Of a stretch of 64,000 nucleotides of DNA, positions 1 to 9,719 are shown one piece after another; position 1 is the first letter of the stretch; every line of letters starts with the position of its first letter. Made by a program: the position numbers and the translations under genes. The stretch is taken from positions 62,001 to 126,000 of the forward strand of contig NZ_JACGWZ010000006.1 in assembly GCF_014137975.1 (NCBI RefSeq), given 5' to 3'. The DNA comes from Halosaccharopolyspora lacisalsi (lineage in GTDB: Bacteria; Actinomycetota; Actinomycetes; Mycobacteriales; Pseudonocardiaceae). A model generated the notes under the pieces. That model was given only the letters and a program-made list of their open reading frames with translations, searched no databases and was not told where the DNA came from.

Positions 1-230
1 AGCGTGTACAGCCACAGGTCGGGGATCGACAACGCCGCGAGGTCACTGCGCAGCGCCTCGCGCGTGGCGGGTGGGATGGTGCCCGCCACGGCCATCGTGA
101 CGTGCGGCCGGTATCGCTGGTGACCACGCGCGGCGACGCTGGGTACGCCGACCTCGTCCAGGCGACGCCACAGCTCCCGCACGGCGGCGTCGGCGGCCTC
201 GTCGAAGAACAGCTCCAGCGTGTGGGCCAC
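1..230 (-). CDS. 2'-5' RNA ligase (2H phosphoesterase) family protein, C-terminus cut off
   Basis: The visible N-terminal 76 residues carry the motif PHVTMAV, the first H-x-T of the 2H phosphoesterase superfamily, preceded by a conserved RYRPH context. The family includes 2'-5' RNA ligases and cyclic nucleotide phosphodiesterases acting on RNA ends or small nucleotides; the substrate here cannot be told. The GTG start shares its G with the TAG stop of mutY (TAGTG), so the two are translationally coupled. The second H-x-T lies beyond the window edge. The family call is fairly safe; the reaction is not. Confidence 0.75.
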   Translation of the reverse strand, partial: MAHTLELFFDEAADAAVRELWRRLDEVGVPSVAARGHQRYRPHVTMAVAGTIPPATREALRSDLAALSIPDLWLYT

Positions 231-1147
231 TAGTGCTCTCCGGGGAGCGCGAACCTGCCGTCGTCGGTCTGCTCCATCAGGCCGTCGACCAGCAACGAGT
301 CCAAGCAGCGGTCGCGCTGGCCCGCCTCGTTCCACGCCGCGTCCAGCTGCTGCCTGTTCACCGGCCCCTCGGCGGCGCGCAGCACGTCCAGCAGCCGTCC
401 CCGCACCTGGCGATCGGTACCGGCGAAGCGCTGCACCTTCTTCGGCGGCCCCGCGTAAGCCGGGCGTCCCGCCCGTTGCCAGGCGCAGTCGCCCACGATC
501 GGGCAAACCTCGCAGCCCGGCGAGCGTGCCGTGCACACGGTCTGACCGAGCTCCATGAGGGCGGCCGACAGCTTGGCCGCCGTCGCTTCGTCGTCGGGGA
601 GCAGCGCCTCGACGTCGGCGAGGTCGCGCTTCGGGGACGGGTTCCCCGCGTCGCCGGCACCGTGCACGGCGCGCGCGACCACGCGACGCACGTTCGTGTC
701 CACGACCGGGGCGCGCCTGCCGTAGGCGAAGGTCGCCACCGCCCTGGCCGTGTACGTGCCGATACCGGGCAGCGCCAGGAGGGTGTCGACGTCAGCGGGG
801 ACGACGTCGTCGTGCTCGGAGGCGATGGCGCCCGCCGCCTCGTGCAGGCGCAGCGCGCGGCGTGGATACCCCAGCTTGCCCCACGCCCGCAGCACCTCGG
901 CCTGGCTGGCGGCGGCGAGGTCGGACGGTCGGGGCCAGCGCTCCATCCACTCCTGCCAGATCGGCAGCACGCGGCTCACCGGCGTCTGTTGCAGCATGGT
1001 CTCGCTGACCAGCACCCCCCAGCCGGTCGTACCGGGAGCGCGCCAGGGCAGGGCCCGGGCGTTGTGCTCGAACCAGTCGATCAGTTCGGTGGTGTCCGGG
1101 CCCGTCTCGGCGCTGCGGGGGGCCTCGGTCGTCCTGTTGTCAGCCAT
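230..1147 (-). CDS. mutY: A/G-specific adenine DNA glycosylase MutY
   Basis: This enzyme removes adenine mispaired with 8-oxoguanine in base-excision repair. The helix-hairpin-helix LPGIGTYTARAV lies near residues 125-136. The catalytic Glu is in SETMLQQT (E49) and the catalytic Asp in VVDTNVRR (D149). Four cysteines spaced C-x6-C-x2-C-x5-C (204-220) would ligate the [4Fe-4S] cluster. At 305 aa it is shorter than E. coli MutY (350 aa), with a reduced C-terminal 8-oxoG recognition region, as is usual in actinobacteria. It is the last complete gene downstream of radA-disA in the same direction, but a 175-bp gap with a strong palindrome separates it from disA. Confidence 0.95.
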   Translation of the reverse strand: MADNRTTEAPRSAETGPDTTELIDWFEHNARALPWRAPGTTGWGVLVSETMLQQTPVSRVLPIWQEWMERWPRPSDLAAASQAEVLRAWGKLGYPRRALRLHEAAGAIASEHDDVVPADVDTLLALPGIGTYTARAVATFAYGRRAPVVDTNVRRVVARAVHGAGDAGNPSPKRDLADVEALLPDDEATAAKLSAALMELGQTVCTARSPGCEVCPIVGDCAWQRAGRPAYAGPPKKVQRFAGTDRQVRGRLLDVLRAAEGPVNRQQLDAAWNEAGQRDRCLDSLLVDGLMEQTDDGRFALPGEH

Positions 1148-1221
1148 CTCGCCGTCGATCCTGCCAGGTGTCGCCGGAGGCCGGTGCGCCGGGAGGAGGT
1201 GGCCGTGCCGTGGGGCCGTGA

Positions 1222-1262
1222 CGATTTTCCCTAAAGTTGTGCCACAACTTTAGGGAAAATCG
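1222..1262. repeat. Perfect 41-bp AT-cored palindrome between disA and mutY
   Basis: Two perfect 20-bp arms (1222-1241 and 1243-1262) flank a single central base. The arm begins CGATTTTCCC and ends TTGTG, much more AT-rich than its surroundings. It lies about 60 bp past the disA stop and 75 bp before the mutY start, both genes on the minus strand. It could be a terminator or RNA-processing hairpin for radA-disA, or an operator for mutY. There is no U-tract outside the stem, so a classical intrinsic terminator is not clear. Confidence 0.8.
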
Positions 1263-1322
1263 CACCACCACCGGCCACGCCGACTGCCGCGGGTCCTGAG
1301 CAACTTGTTCCGAGCAACCCGA

Positions 1323-2396
1323 TCAGACGTAGTGGTCGGAGAGGGAGGACTCGACCAGTCGGGAGAGCCCCTCTCGGATGAGCCTGGCCTGGGACTCGTC
1401 GACCTCTGCCACCGTCCGCAGGTCCTCGGCCGAGGTCGCGAGCAGGTTCTGCACCGACCCGAAGTGCTCGACGAGCTGGCGGCGCACGGTGTCGGGAAGC
1501 CGCGGGATGCGGGCGAGCAGCCGGTAGCCACGCGGTTCGAGATGCTGTTCGAGGGTCTCGTCGGAGTAGCCGTAAGCCGTCGCGATGGCCGTGAGGTCCA
1601 ACAACTCGGTGTTGTCCAGCCTCTCCAGCGCAGCGGTGACCTGCTCCCGCGTGGGCACCTCGCCGCCGGTGGGCAGGTACTCCTGCGTGAGGACCTCGCG
1701 GTCCACGCCGACACCGCCGACCAGTTCGTCGAGCTGGAGTTCGATCAGCCGCCCGTCCTCGCCGAGCTCGACCACGTCGCCCTCGATCTCGTCGGCGATC
1801 CGCCGCACCATCTCCAGCCGCTGCACCACCAGCATCACGTCCCGCAACGTCACGGAGTCCTCGATCTCCAGCGCGGACAACGTCTGGCTGACCTCGGCCA
1901 GCCGGGAGGTGTACCGGCTCAGCGTGGCCAGCGCCTGGTTGGCGCGGGAGAGGATGTCCGGTGACCCGGTCAGCACGTGCCGGTGCCCTCCGATGTAGAC
2001 GCTGGCGATGCTCATCGACTGGCTCACCGACACCACCGGATACCCGGTGTGGATGGCGGTGCGTTCGGCGGAGCGGTGTCGGGTGCCCGATTCGTCGGTG
2101 GGGATGGCCGAGTCCGGGACGAGCTGGACGTTGGCCCGCAGGATGCGGGTGGCGTCGCCGGAGAGCACCACGGATCCATCCATCTTGGACAGCTCGCGCA
2201 GCCTGGTGGCGCTGAACTCGACGTCGAGGTGGAACCCGCCGTCGCACAGCGACTCGACCGTCTCGTCGTAGCCCAGCACGATCAGCCCGCCGGTACGTCC
2301 GCGCAGGATGCGTTCCAGGCCGTCCCGCAGGGCGGTGCCCGGAGCCAGCCACGCCAGCGTGGTCCGCAGCTTCTCGGGGTGGCCGCGTTCGGTCAT
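1323..2396 (-). CDS. disA: DNA integrity scanning protein DisA, diadenylate cyclase
   Basis: DisA condenses two ATP into cyclic di-AMP and monitors DNA branch structures. The N-terminal DAC domain spans roughly residues 1-145, a helical linker follows, and the C-terminal helix-hairpin-helix region is around 285-357. The RHR motif is intact (106-108). The usual DGA motif reads DGS (73-75), an Ala-to-Ser change in the active-site triplet. Length (357 aa) is typical. Its ATG overlaps the radA stop by four bases, giving the radA-disA operon seen across actinobacteria and firmicutes, where RadA modulates DisA. I expect it to be active, though the DGS form deserves a check. Confidence 0.95.
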   Translation of the reverse strand: MTERGHPEKLRTTLAWLAPGTALRDGLERILRGRTGGLIVLGYDETVESLCDGGFHLDVEFSATRLRELSKMDGSVVLSGDATRILRANVQLVPDSAIPTDESGTRHRSAERTAIHTGYPVVSVSQSMSIASVYIGGHRHVLTGSPDILSRANQALATLSRYTSRLAEVSQTLSALEIEDSVTLRDVMLVVQRLEMVRRIADEIEGDVVELGEDGRLIELQLDELVGGVGVDREVLTQEYLPTGGEVPTREQVTAALERLDNTELLDLTAIATAYGYSDETLEQHLEPRGYRLLARIPRLPDTVRRQLVEHFGSVQNLLATSAEDLRTVAEVDESQARLIREGLSRLVESSLSDHYV

Positions 2397-3802
2397 GATG
2401 TCGACTCCCGGTCACCGCGGCGGCGCTTGGAGGGCTTGACCAGTTTCAGCGCCGACGTGAGGTCCTCGACCACGGTGGCCTGCACGCCCTCGGGCAGTGG
2501 TCCGCAGTCCGGTGGCACCAGGGCGTGGTCGTAGCCCAGCCGGGCGGCCTCGGCGAGGCGGCGCCCGACGCCGGTGACCCGCCGGATCTCGCCGGCCAGC
2601 CCCACCTCGCCCACGGCGATCACGTTCGAGCGCAGCGGAACGTCGGTGGTGGAGGAGGCCACCGCCAGTGCCACCGCCAGGTCGGCGGCGGGCTCGGTGA
2701 CCTTCATCCCGCCGACGGTCGCGGCGAAGACCTCCTGGTCACCGGTCTTGATGCCACCACGCTTGTCCAGCACCGCCAGCATCATCGACACCCGCGCCGA
2801 GTCCAGACCGCTGACCGCGCGTCGCGGCATCGTCATGTTCGTCGGTGTCACCAGCGCCTGGACCTCGGCCAGCAGGGGGCGCTTGCCCTCGACCATGACC
2901 GTCACGGCGGTACCGGGAACCTGGGTCTCCGGGCGGTTGATGAACAACCCCGACGGGTCGGCGACCTCGACGATGCCCTGTTCGCCCTGCTCGAAGCAGC
3001 CGACCTCGTCGGCGGGGCCGAAGCGGTTCTTGACCCCGCGCAGCATCCGCAGCGAGGAGTGTCGATCGCCCTCGAACTGCAGGACGACGTCCACGATGTG
3101 CTCGAGCGCGCGGGGACCGGCCACCGCGCCGTCCTTGGTCACGTGGCCGACGAGGATCACGGGCAGTCCCCGCTCCTTGGCCAGGGCCACCAGCGCGGTG
3201 GTGACCGCGCGGACCTGCGTGACTCCCCCGGGCGTGCCCTCCGACTCACCGGCCTGCACGGTCTGGACCGAGTCGATGATCAGCAGTCCGGGGCGGACGG
3301 CGTCGATGTGACCGAGCACCGAGGCCAACTCGCTCTCGGCGCCGAGATAGAGCTCGGAGTGCACCGCGCCGGTGCGTTCGGCACGCAGCCGGACCTGCCC
3401 GGCCGACTCCTCACCGGTGACGTACAGCGACGGGCCCCCGGATCCGCCGGCGGCCCAGCGGTGGGCGACCTCCAGCAGCAGCGTGGACTTGCCGACGCCG
3501 GGTTCCCCGGCCAGCAGGGCCACCGCACCGGGAACGATGCCGCCGCCGAGTACCCGGTCGAGCTCGTCGATGCCGGTCGCCACGGCGCGGGCGGAGTCCA
3601 GGTCCACCTCGGCGATCGGGCGGGCCGGAGTGGCAGGAGCGCCCGCGGTGACCTGTGACAGCGCCGGGCGCGCCGGAGCGGCCTCCGCGACGGAGTTCCA
3701 CTCCTGGCACTTCGGGCACTTGCCGACCCACTTGGCGAGCTCGTGGCCGCACTCGGTGCAGCGGTAGCCGACCCGCGTCGCACGGGCGTTTTTCGAAGGC
3801 AC
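2393..3802 (-). CDS. radA: DNA repair protein RadA
   Basis: RadA is a RecA-like ATPase that drives branch migration during recombinational repair. An N-terminal zinc finger has cysteines at 15, 18, 29 and 32 (CTEC...CPKC). The Walker A motif GEPGVGKST is at 99-107 and the RadA-specific KNRFG motif at 258-262. A Lon-like C-terminal domain completes the 469 aa, the usual length. The gene is first in a minus-strand operon with disA, which starts inside its stop codon. Confidence 0.96.
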   Translation of the reverse strand: MPSKNARATRVGYRCTECGHELAKWVGKCPKCQEWNSVAEAAPARPALSQVTAGAPATPARPIAEVDLDSARAVATGIDELDRVLGGGIVPGAVALLAGEPGVGKSTLLLEVAHRWAAGGSGGPSLYVTGEESAGQVRLRAERTGAVHSELYLGAESELASVLGHIDAVRPGLLIIDSVQTVQAGESEGTPGGVTQVRAVTTALVALAKERGLPVILVGHVTKDGAVAGPRALEHIVDVVLQFEGDRHSSLRMLRGVKNRFGPADEVGCFEQGEQGIVEVADPSGLFINRPETQVPGTAVTVMVEGKRPLLAEVQALVTPTNMTMPRRAVSGLDSARVSMMLAVLDKRGGIKTGDQEVFAATVGGMKVTEPAADLAVALAVASSTTDVPLRSNVIAVGEVGLAGEIRRVTGVGRRLAEAARLGYDHALVPPDCGPLPEGVQATVVEDLTSALKLVKPSKRRRGDRESTS

Positions 3803-3859
3803 GCCACGAGGCTATCCAATCCCCGTATCGCCCCTGCCGGCGCGCGGGGCGGGAACCCC

Positions 3860-4474
3860 TCAGTGCGGGCTGCCGTGCTCCGGGCGGGACTCCGGGCTCG
3901 GGCCGATCGGCACGTGCACCGTGATCTCACCCGCTTGTCGGAACCTCAGCGTCACCGGGACGACCGTGCCGGGGCGGATGGTCTGGGTCAGCCCCACCAG
4001 GGCGATGTTGACCTGCGGGTGCTGTACCGGGCCGGTCTGCTGCGGCTGCTCGGCAGCACTGGTCGGCTGTCGGGTCGCCGAAGTCGACTGCTGGCGCTTG
4101 GGAGACTCACCGTTCGAGTGCAGCCGAGTGCCACCGGGGATCGTGGTGTCGCCGGTGATGCGCACGGACTTGGCGTAGGGACTGCTGGCGCCGATCAGCC
4201 GATCGACCGCGTTGGCCTTGTTGATCAGGACCACGTCCATCGGTGCCGAGGAGCCCTTCGGGTAGTGCGCCTCGCCTCCGGGGAAGGCGAGCACGGCGTC
4301 CCGGACGGCCATGCTCCCGGCCTGGGCGTTGTCGCCGAAGACGGCGGCGTTCACTTCGCTGGTGTCTGCGTCCTGACCGGCTGAGCAGCCGGTCAGCGCC
4401 ATGACGGCGCCGAGTCCGATCACGACCGGTGCCAACCGCAGGCGGACTGCCTTGTTGTACTGTGGGCGGCTCAC
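3860..4474 (-). CDS. LpqE-like lipoprotein (PCu(A)C-like fold)
   Basis: This is a secreted lipoprotein of 204 aa. A short basic N-terminus and hydrophobic segment end in a lipobox LTGC, about 24 residues after the GTG start, which is preceded by GGAGG about 12 bases upstream. The body contains stretches such as LVGLTQTIRPG and LRFRQAGEITVHVPIG that resemble the copper-chaperone PCu(A)C (DUF461) fold, but I do not see the Met/His copper-binding residues. Position next to radA and divergent from carD matches lpqE (Rv3584) of M. tuberculosis. The middle is Gln/Ser/Thr-rich and probably disordered. Function is unknown. Confidence 0.75.
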   Translation of the reverse strand: MSRPQYNKAVRLRLAPVVIGLGAVMALTGCSAGQDADTSEVNAAVFGDNAQAGSMAVRDAVLAFPGGEAHYPKGSSAPMDVVLINKANAVDRLIGASSPYAKSVRITGDTTIPGGTRLHSNGESPKRQQSTSATRQPTSAAEQPQQTGPVQHPQVNIALVGLTQTIRPGTVVPVTLRFRQAGEITVHVPIGPSPESRPEHGSPH

Positions 4475-4710
4475 GGTTGCAGCGTCCCTCCTGATTGCCG
4501 GACAACCGTCCCTGAGCCTAATGGTCGTCCCCGCTGGTCGTGCGCGCGCCCCGGGTGGAGGAGCGCGACGACCAGGGTGTCCACAGTGGATAAGCTCGTG
4601 AACGGCGCACTTTCTCGCTTGCACAGTCGTGGGGTGTTTGTCAACCCCTGTCTGCCCTCTGACCTGCAATGAAGCGGGTGAGCCGGTCGAGGCGGCGTTG
4701 TCGCCCATGC

Positions 4711-4716
4711 TAGACT
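4711..4716 (+). promoter_or_regulatory. Candidate -10 element for carD
   Basis: TAGACT lies 29 bases before the carD ATG in the 270-bp divergent gap with the lpqE-like gene. It fits the actinobacterial TANNNT -10 pattern. No convincing -35 is seen 17 bases upstream. The carD ribosome site is only weakly defined (AGAGGA). Confidence 0.35.
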
Positions 4717-4744
4717 GAAGACCAGCGAAAGGGGCAGAGGACAC

Positions 4745-5233
4745 ATGGTTTTCAAGGTCGGAGAGACCGTCGTCTACCCGCATCACGGTGCCGCGCTCAT
4801 CGAAGCAATCGAGACTCGCGTGATCAAGGGTGAGGAAAAGCAGTACCTCGTCCTCAGGGTCGCGCAGGGCGACCTGACCGTGCGCGTTCCCGCCGACAAC
4901 GCCGAGCACGTCGGTGTCCGGGACGTCGTCGGCCAGGAGGGTCTGGACCGGGTTTTCGACGTGTTGCGTGCGGCTCATACCGAGGAGCCGACCAACTGGT
5001 CCCGGCGGTACAAGGCCAACCTGGAGAAGCTCGCCTCCGGCGATGTGAACAAGGTGGCCGAAGTGGTGCGCGACCTCTGGCGACGCGAGCAGGACCGTGG
5101 GTTGTCCGCGGGTGAGAAGCGCATGTTGGCCAAGGCGCGGCAGATACTGGTCAGCGAACTGGCGCTGGCGGAGGGCACCGACGAGGGCAAGGCCGAGTCC
5201 CTGCTCGACGAGGTCCTCGCGACGGCCGTGTGA
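4745..5233 (+). CDS. carD: RNA polymerase-binding transcription factor CarD
   Basis: CarD (CdnL family) binds the RNA polymerase beta subunit and stabilises open promoter complexes, notably at rRNA promoters. The N-terminal Tudor-like interaction domain opens [16 protein letters not shown]; the C-terminal helical domain contains a Trp at residue 85 ([10 protein letters not shown]), the conserved residue that wedges at the upstream edge of the bubble. At 162 aa it matches mycobacterial CarD. It heads a plus-strand operon: its TGA overlaps the GTG of ispD by four bases. Confidence 0.97.
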   Translation: MVFKVGETVVYPHHGAALIEAIETRVIKGEEKQYLVLRVAQGDLTVRVPADNAEHVGVRDVVGQEGLDRVFDVLRAAHTEEPTNWSRRYKANLEKLASGDVNKVAEVVRDLWRREQDRGLSAGEKRMLAKARQILVSELALAEGTDEGKAESLLDEVLATAV

Positions 5234-5952
5234 GCGCGCCCGGTTCGATGCGGGTGGTGGCGCTCGTCCCCGCGGCGGGAAGTGGACGGCGACTGGGTGC
5301 CGGTGTGCCCAAGGCACTGGTGCCGGTGCTGGGCGAGTCCTTGCTCGTCCGTGCGGTCCGCGGATTGTTGAATTCGGGGATGATACATCATGTCGTCGTC
5401 GCCGCGCCTCCGGAAGCTCCCGAGGAGGTCCGTGCGGAGCTGAATCCGCTCGGACCGGTGGCGCGGGTGGTTCCCGGCGGTTCCGATCGCACGGAGTCGG
5501 TTCGGTTGGCGCTGGCCGAGGCCGAGCGAGTGGTACCCGACGCCGGAGCGGTGTTGGTGCATGACGCGGCTCGCGCGTTCACGCCGGTACCCGTGATCCA
5601 GGACGTGATACGTGCTGTCGAGGGCGGAGCGCGCGCGGTGGTTCCGGTGCTGCCGGTGGCCGACACGGTCAAGCAGGTGGACAGCTCGCAGCGGGTGACC
5701 GCCACCGTGGACCGCTCGCACCTGCGAACCGTGCAGACTCCCCAGGGGTTCGCCGTCGACACGTTGCGCGCGGCCTACGACAACGCCGGGGACGCGGCCA
5801 CCGACGACGCCGGACTCGTGGAGCAGGCGGGCGAGACGGTGACCACGGTGCCCGGGCACGCCCACGCTCTCAAGATCACGACAGCCTTCGATCTGGCCAT
5901 CGCCGAGACGGTGCTGGCGGCGGAGCCGGTCCCGGAGGACGACCTCCCGTGA
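5230..5952 (+). CDS. ispD: 2-C-methyl-D-erythritol 4-phosphate cytidylyltransferase
   Basis: IspD transfers CMP from CTP to MEP, the third step of the non-mevalonate isoprenoid pathway. The nucleotide-binding signature [17 protein letters not shown] sits near residues 14-30. The VHDAARAF motif (around 108-115) and TVQTPQGF (near 165) are the other conserved family blocks. Length 240 aa is normal. It overlaps carD upstream and ispF downstream by four bases each, the carD-ispD-ispF arrangement found in mycobacteria. Confidence 0.96.
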   Translation: MSAPGSMRVVALVPAAGSGRRLGAGVPKALVPVLGESLLVRAVRGLLNSGMIHHVVVAAPPEAPEEVRAELNPLGPVARVVPGGSDRTESVRLALAEAERVVPDAGAVLVHDAARAFTPVPVIQDVIRAVEGGARAVVPVLPVADTVKQVDSSQRVTATVDRSHLRTVQTPQGFAVDTLRAAYDNAGDAATDDAGLVEQAGETVTTVPGHAHALKITTAFDLAIAETVLAAEPVPEDDLP

Positions 5953-6425
5953 GTGGTTCGGAACTTCCCCGAGTGGGGCAGGGAGTGGACGTGCACCCGG
6001 TGCGATCCGGCCGGGAGTGCTGGGTGGCCGGGCTGTACTGGCCCGACGTCGACGGGTGTGCCGGTCACTCGGACGGGGACGTGGCCTCCCACGCGCTGTG
6101 CGACGCCGTGCTCTCGGCCGCCGGGCTGGGGGATCTCGGCGGCATGTTCGGCACCGACGACCAGCGTTGGGCGGGTGCGCACGGCGTGGACTTCCTCGCG
6201 GAGGTGCGTTCCAGGGTCGATGAGGCCGGGTATCGCATCGGCAACGCCGCGGTGCAGGTGGTCGCCACCGCGCCCCGGATCGGCAAGCGTCGTGACGAGG
6301 CGCAGCGAGTGCTCTCCGAGGCCCTGGGCGCTCCGGTCTCGGTTTCCGGCACCACCAGCGACGGGCTCGGTCTCACCGGGCGAGGCGAGGGCATGGCCGC
6401 CATCGCCACCGCCCTGGTGGCTTGA
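5949..6425 (+). CDS. ispF: 2-C-methyl-D-erythritol 2,4-cyclodiphosphate synthase
   Basis: IspF cyclises CDP-ME 2-phosphate to MEcPP with loss of CMP. The metal ligands are visible: D14 and H16 in GVDVHPV and H48 in ASHALCDA. The loop [15 protein letters not shown] is the actinobacterial variant of the usual GxHFPDTD region. Length 158 aa is normal. The GTG start lies in the ispD stop (GTGA), so ispD and ispF should be co-translated. Confidence 0.96.
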   Translation: MSGSELPRVGQGVDVHPVRSGRECWVAGLYWPDVDGCAGHSDGDVASHALCDAVLSAAGLGDLGGMFGTDDQRWAGAHGVDFLAEVRSRVDEAGYRIGNAAVQVVATAPRIGKRRDEAQRVLSEALGAPVSVSGTTSDGLGLTGRGEGMAAIATALVA

Positions 6426-6538
6426 GATCGGCGCCTTCGAGGCACCACTCGAACGCGTGCTCCTCGCCGGTGCGCTTCGTGAGTGAAATTCACCGCAGGA
6501 ATGCGGTCGGATGCCGCGCGTCCACGTACGGTGGTCGA

Positions 6539-7234
6539 GTGACCGTGCGCGCCGTACTCTTCGACTTCTCCGGCACCCTCTTTCGCTTGGAGCAGGACGA
6601 GTCCTGGTTCAACGACCTCACCGACGACTTCGGGGCCTCCTGGGACCCCGTGGCGCAGACAGAGCTGATGCGCCGGATGACCGCTCCGACCGGGCAGATC
6701 GCCGAGCTCTCCCCCGAGTACCAGGAAGCCTGGGACAAGCGTGACCTCGACCCGCTGCTGCACCGCAAGGTCTACCTCGAGGTGCTGCGCCGCTCCGGGG
6801 TCACCGACAGCCAGGCCGAGGGGCTGTACGCACGGCTGATCGACCCCGACTGCTGGACGCCCTACCCCGACACGGTCGAGACGTTGCGTCGCCTGCACGA
6901 CGCGGGAATCCGCATCGGCGTCATCAGCAACATCGCCTTCGACATTCGTCCGGCCCTCGAGCGCGTCGGCGTGTCCGAGCTGGTCGACGAGGTCCTCATG
7001 TCCTACGTCGAAGGTGTGATCAAGCCCGACCCCAAGTTGTTCCTGCGGGCCTGCGAGCGCATCGAGGTGGATCCCGAGCAGGCCCTGATGGTCGGGGACA
7101 GCGTGGAGGCCGACGGGGGCGCGGCCGACGTCGGATGCCGGATCGCGATCGTCGACCCGCTGCCGACCTCGGAGCGACCGGACGCGCTGCTGTCCGCCCT
7201 CGCCGACAACGGGTTGCCGGAAGCGCCCGCGTGA
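6539..7234 (+). CDS. HAD-superfamily hydrolase
   Basis: A 231-aa haloacid dehalogenase-like protein with a GTG start just before VRAVLFDF. Motif I reads FDFSGTL: the nucleophile Asp (D9) is present but the second Asp of DxD is Ser. Motif II is VISNIAF and motif III/IV is KPDPKLF...MVGDSVEADGGAA, so the fold is complete with a helical cap (about residues 20-105). Loss of the second Asp usually removes general acid/base chemistry for phosphoesters, so this may not be an ordinary phosphatase. It lies between ispF and cysS on the same strand. The substrate is unknown. Confidence 0.85.
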   Translation: MTVRAVLFDFSGTLFRLEQDESWFNDLTDDFGASWDPVAQTELMRRMTAPTGQIAELSPEYQEAWDKRDLDPLLHRKVYLEVLRRSGVTDSQAEGLYARLIDPDCWTPYPDTVETLRRLHDAGIRIGVISNIAFDIRPALERVGVSELVDEVLMSYVEGVIKPDPKLFLRACERIEVDPEQALMVGDSVEADGGAADVGCRIAIVDPLPTSERPDALLSALADNGLPEAPA

Positions 7235-7293
7235 GGTCGATTCCGCAGGCCCTGGGGTGATTCGGCGGCTCACCGCACCCGTATCATCGCGGT

Positions 7294-8685
7294 GTGAGCC
7301 TGTACCTGTATGACACCGCGACCCGTACGACGCGCGAGTTCCACCCGTGCCGCGCCGGGGTGGCGTCGATCTACGTCTGTGGTGCCACGGTGCAGAGCGT
7401 GCCGCACGTCGGACACGTGCGCAGCGGGCTCAACTTCGACGTGCTGCGGCGCTGGCTGATCCACACCGGTTACGACGTGCGGTTGGTCCGCAACGTCACC
7501 GACATCGAGGACAAGCTGCTGACCAAGGCCGCGGATGCGGGGCGTCCCTGGTGGGAGTGGGCGGCCACGCACGAGCGCGAGTTCGAGAGCGCCTACGACC
7601 GGCTCGGCTGCCTGCCGCCCTCGGCGACCCCGCGCGCCACCGGTCACATCCCCCAGATGGTCGAGCTGATCCAGCGACTGCTCGACCGGGGCCATGCCTA
7701 CGTCTCCGGTGGGGACGTCTACTTCTCGGTGACCACCGTGGCCGAGTACGGGCGGCTGTCCGGCCAGCGCCTCGACGAGGTGCAGCAGGGTGAGGACGCC
7801 GCCTCCGACAAGCGCGACCCCCGTGACTTCACGCTGTGGAAGGCGGCCAAGCCGGGCGAGCCGAGCTGGCCCACTCCCTGGGGACGCGGTCGTCCGGGCT
7901 GGCACCTGGAGTGCTCGGCGATGGCGACCACCTACCTCGGCGGCGAGTTCGACATCCACGGCGGTGGCCTGGATCTGGTCTTTCCGCACCACGAGAACGA
8001 GCTCGCCCAGTCCAACGCGGCCGGGGACGGTTTCGCCCGGTACTGGATGCACAACGCCTGGGTCACGGCCAGCGGTGAGAAGATGTCCAAGTCGTTGGGC
8101 AACACCCTGTCGATCCCGGCGATCCTGCGCCGGTTCCGCCCCGCTGAACTGCGCTATTATTTGGTCACCCCGCACTACCGCTCCACCGTCGAGTTCTCGG
8201 ACGAGGGCATGGCCGAGGCGGTGGCGGCCTACGGGCGCATCGAGTCGTTCGTGCGCCGGGTGGTTCAGCGCACGGGAAGCGTCGAGCCGGGCACGGTGTG
8301 CGGGGAGTTCGCCGCAGCGATGGACGACGACCTGTCGACCCCGCAGGCCATGGCCTCCGTGCACACCGTGATGCGGGAGGGCAACGCCGCCCTGGACGGC
8401 GGTGACGATGCCACCGCGCGGGGGGCCGCGGCCTCGGTGCGAGCGATGACCGGTGTGTTCGGCCTGGACCCCCTCTCGGAGCAGTGGGCCGAGGACACCG
8501 CGACGTCCGACGCCGCGCAGCGGGCGTTGACGAACTTGGTGGAGACTCTGCTGGAGCAGCGTCGGCAGGCGCGGTCCGAGCGCGATTTCGCGACCGCGGA
8601 CCTGGTGCGGGACCGGCTGCTGGCCTCCGGCATCACCGTCGAGGACACTCCTGACGGTCCGATGTGGACGTTGAAGGACGGGTAA
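7294..8685 (+). CDS. cysS: Cysteinyl-tRNA synthetase
   Basis: This class I synthetase charges tRNA-Cys. The HIGH-type motif is HVGH (38-41), KMSKS is at 263-267, and zinc ligands are expected at C29, C207 and the PHHENE histidine region (231-236). Length 463 aa is standard for CysS. The absence of mycothiol genes nearby and the presence of the KMSKSLGN signature fit CysS; the paralogue MshC is shorter, about 410 aa. The start is GTG. It is followed three bases later by rlmB, the same pairing as Rv3580c-Rv3579c. Confidence 0.95.
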   Translation: MSLYLYDTATRTTREFHPCRAGVASIYVCGATVQSVPHVGHVRSGLNFDVLRRWLIHTGYDVRLVRNVTDIEDKLLTKAADAGRPWWEWAATHEREFESAYDRLGCLPPSATPRATGHIPQMVELIQRLLDRGHAYVSGGDVYFSVTTVAEYGRLSGQRLDEVQQGEDAASDKRDPRDFTLWKAAKPGEPSWPTPWGRGRPGWHLECSAMATTYLGGEFDIHGGGLDLVFPHHENELAQSNAAGDGFARYWMHNAWVTASGEKMSKSLGNTLSIPAILRRFRPAELRYYLVTPHYRSTVEFSDEGMAEAVAAYGRIESFVRRVVQRTGSVEPGTVCGEFAAAMDDDLSTPQAMASVHTVMREGNAALDGGDDATARGAAASVRAMTGVFGLDPLSEQWAEDTATSDAAQRALTNLVETLLEQRRQARSERDFATADLVRDRLLASGITVEDTPDGPMWTLKDG

Positions 8686-8688
8686 CAC

Positions 8689-9648
8689 GTGGCGGGAAAC
8701 GACAGGCGCCGAGGAGCTGTCCGCAAGTCGGGCACGAAGAAGGGCATGGTCGTCGGTTCCGGCGGCCAGGGGCGCAAGGCACTGCAGGGCAAGGGGCCGA
8801 CTCCGAAGGCGGAGAACCGCGTCGGGCACCAGGCGAAGCGCCGTGCGGACGCGAAGGCGCAGGCCGACAAGCAGCGGCAGAAGCAGCGTAGGAGCGCCGA
8901 GAACGCTCCCGAGCTGGTGGCCGGGCGCAACCCCGTCGCCGAGTGCGTCCGTGCCGAGGTGCCGGCCAACGGGATGTACGTGGCGCAGGGCATCGACACC
9001 GACGACCGCGTCACCGAGGCCGTCCGGAACGCCGCCGACCAGGGGATCTCGGTCGTGGAGGTGCCGCGCGGCGAGCTCGACCGGATGACGGGAGGCGCCC
9101 TGCACCAGGGGGTCGCGCTCCAGGTGCCGTCCTACAAGTACGCGGAGCCCGAGGACCTGCTGACCAAGGCGCGGAACTCCGGCATGCCGCCGTTGCTGGT
9201 CGCGCTGGACGGGGTGACCGACCCGCGCAACCTCGGTGCGGTGGTGCGTTCGGCGGCCGCCTTCGGTGCTCACGGGGTGCTGCTGCCGCAGCGGCGCAGT
9301 GCCGGGATGACGGCCGTCGCGTGGCGGACGAGCGCCGGAGCGGCGGCGCGGATTCCGGTGGCCAAGGCTTCGAACCTGACCCGCTCACTGCGGGACTTCA
9401 AGTCCGAGGGGCTCATGGTCGTCGGACTGGACGCGGACTCCGACGTCTCCTCCGACGAGCTCGAACTCGCCACGGATCCGCTGGTCGTCGTCGTGGGCTC
9501 GGAGGGACGTGGACTGTCCCAGCTGGTGCGCAAGACCTGCGACCAGGCCGTCTCCATTCCGATGCAGTCGGGCGTGGAGTCGCTCAACGCCTCGGTCGCC
9601 GCCGGTGTCGTCCTCTCCGAGGTGGCCCGCCGGCGTCGCGTGCGCTAG
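8689..9648 (+). CDS. rlmB: 23S rRNA (guanosine-2'-O)-methyltransferase RlmB (TrmH family)
   Basis: A SPOUT-class RNA 2'-O-methyltransferase expected to modify G2251 of 23S rRNA. The first ~65 residues are a basic, Lys/Arg/Gln-rich extension. A small substrate-binding domain follows ([12 protein letters not shown]), then the knotted catalytic domain with motifs [17 protein letters not shown] (around 180), [10 protein letters not shown] (near 270) and [16 protein letters not shown] (near 290). The 319 aa include the basic extension typical of actinobacteria. It starts with GTG three bases after the cysS stop. Confidence 0.93.
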   Translation: MAGNDRRRGAVRKSGTKKGMVVGSGGQGRKALQGKGPTPKAENRVGHQAKRRADAKAQADKQRQKQRRSAENAPELVAGRNPVAECVRAEVPANGMYVAQGIDTDDRVTEAVRNAADQGISVVEVPRGELDRMTGGALHQGVALQVPSYKYAEPEDLLTKARNSGMPPLLVALDGVTDPRNLGAVVRSAAAFGAHGVLLPQRRSAGMTAVAWRTSAGAAARIPVAKASNLTRSLRDFKSEGLMVVGLDADSDVSSDELELATDPLVVVVGSEGRGLSQLVRKTCDQAVSIPMQSGVESLNASVAAGVVLSEVARRRRVR

Positions 9649-9719
9649 TGCCGCATACCACGCGGGTCCATCGGGTCGGTGGCTGTGGCGGACGGACGTG
9701 CGGTGACGTCCGATCCGAC

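Noticed and set aside
3860-5317. A 485-codon minus-strand protein
   Set aside because: Its N-terminal half is antisense to carD and the start of ispD; the real gene begins at GTG 4474 with a ribosome site and lipobox.
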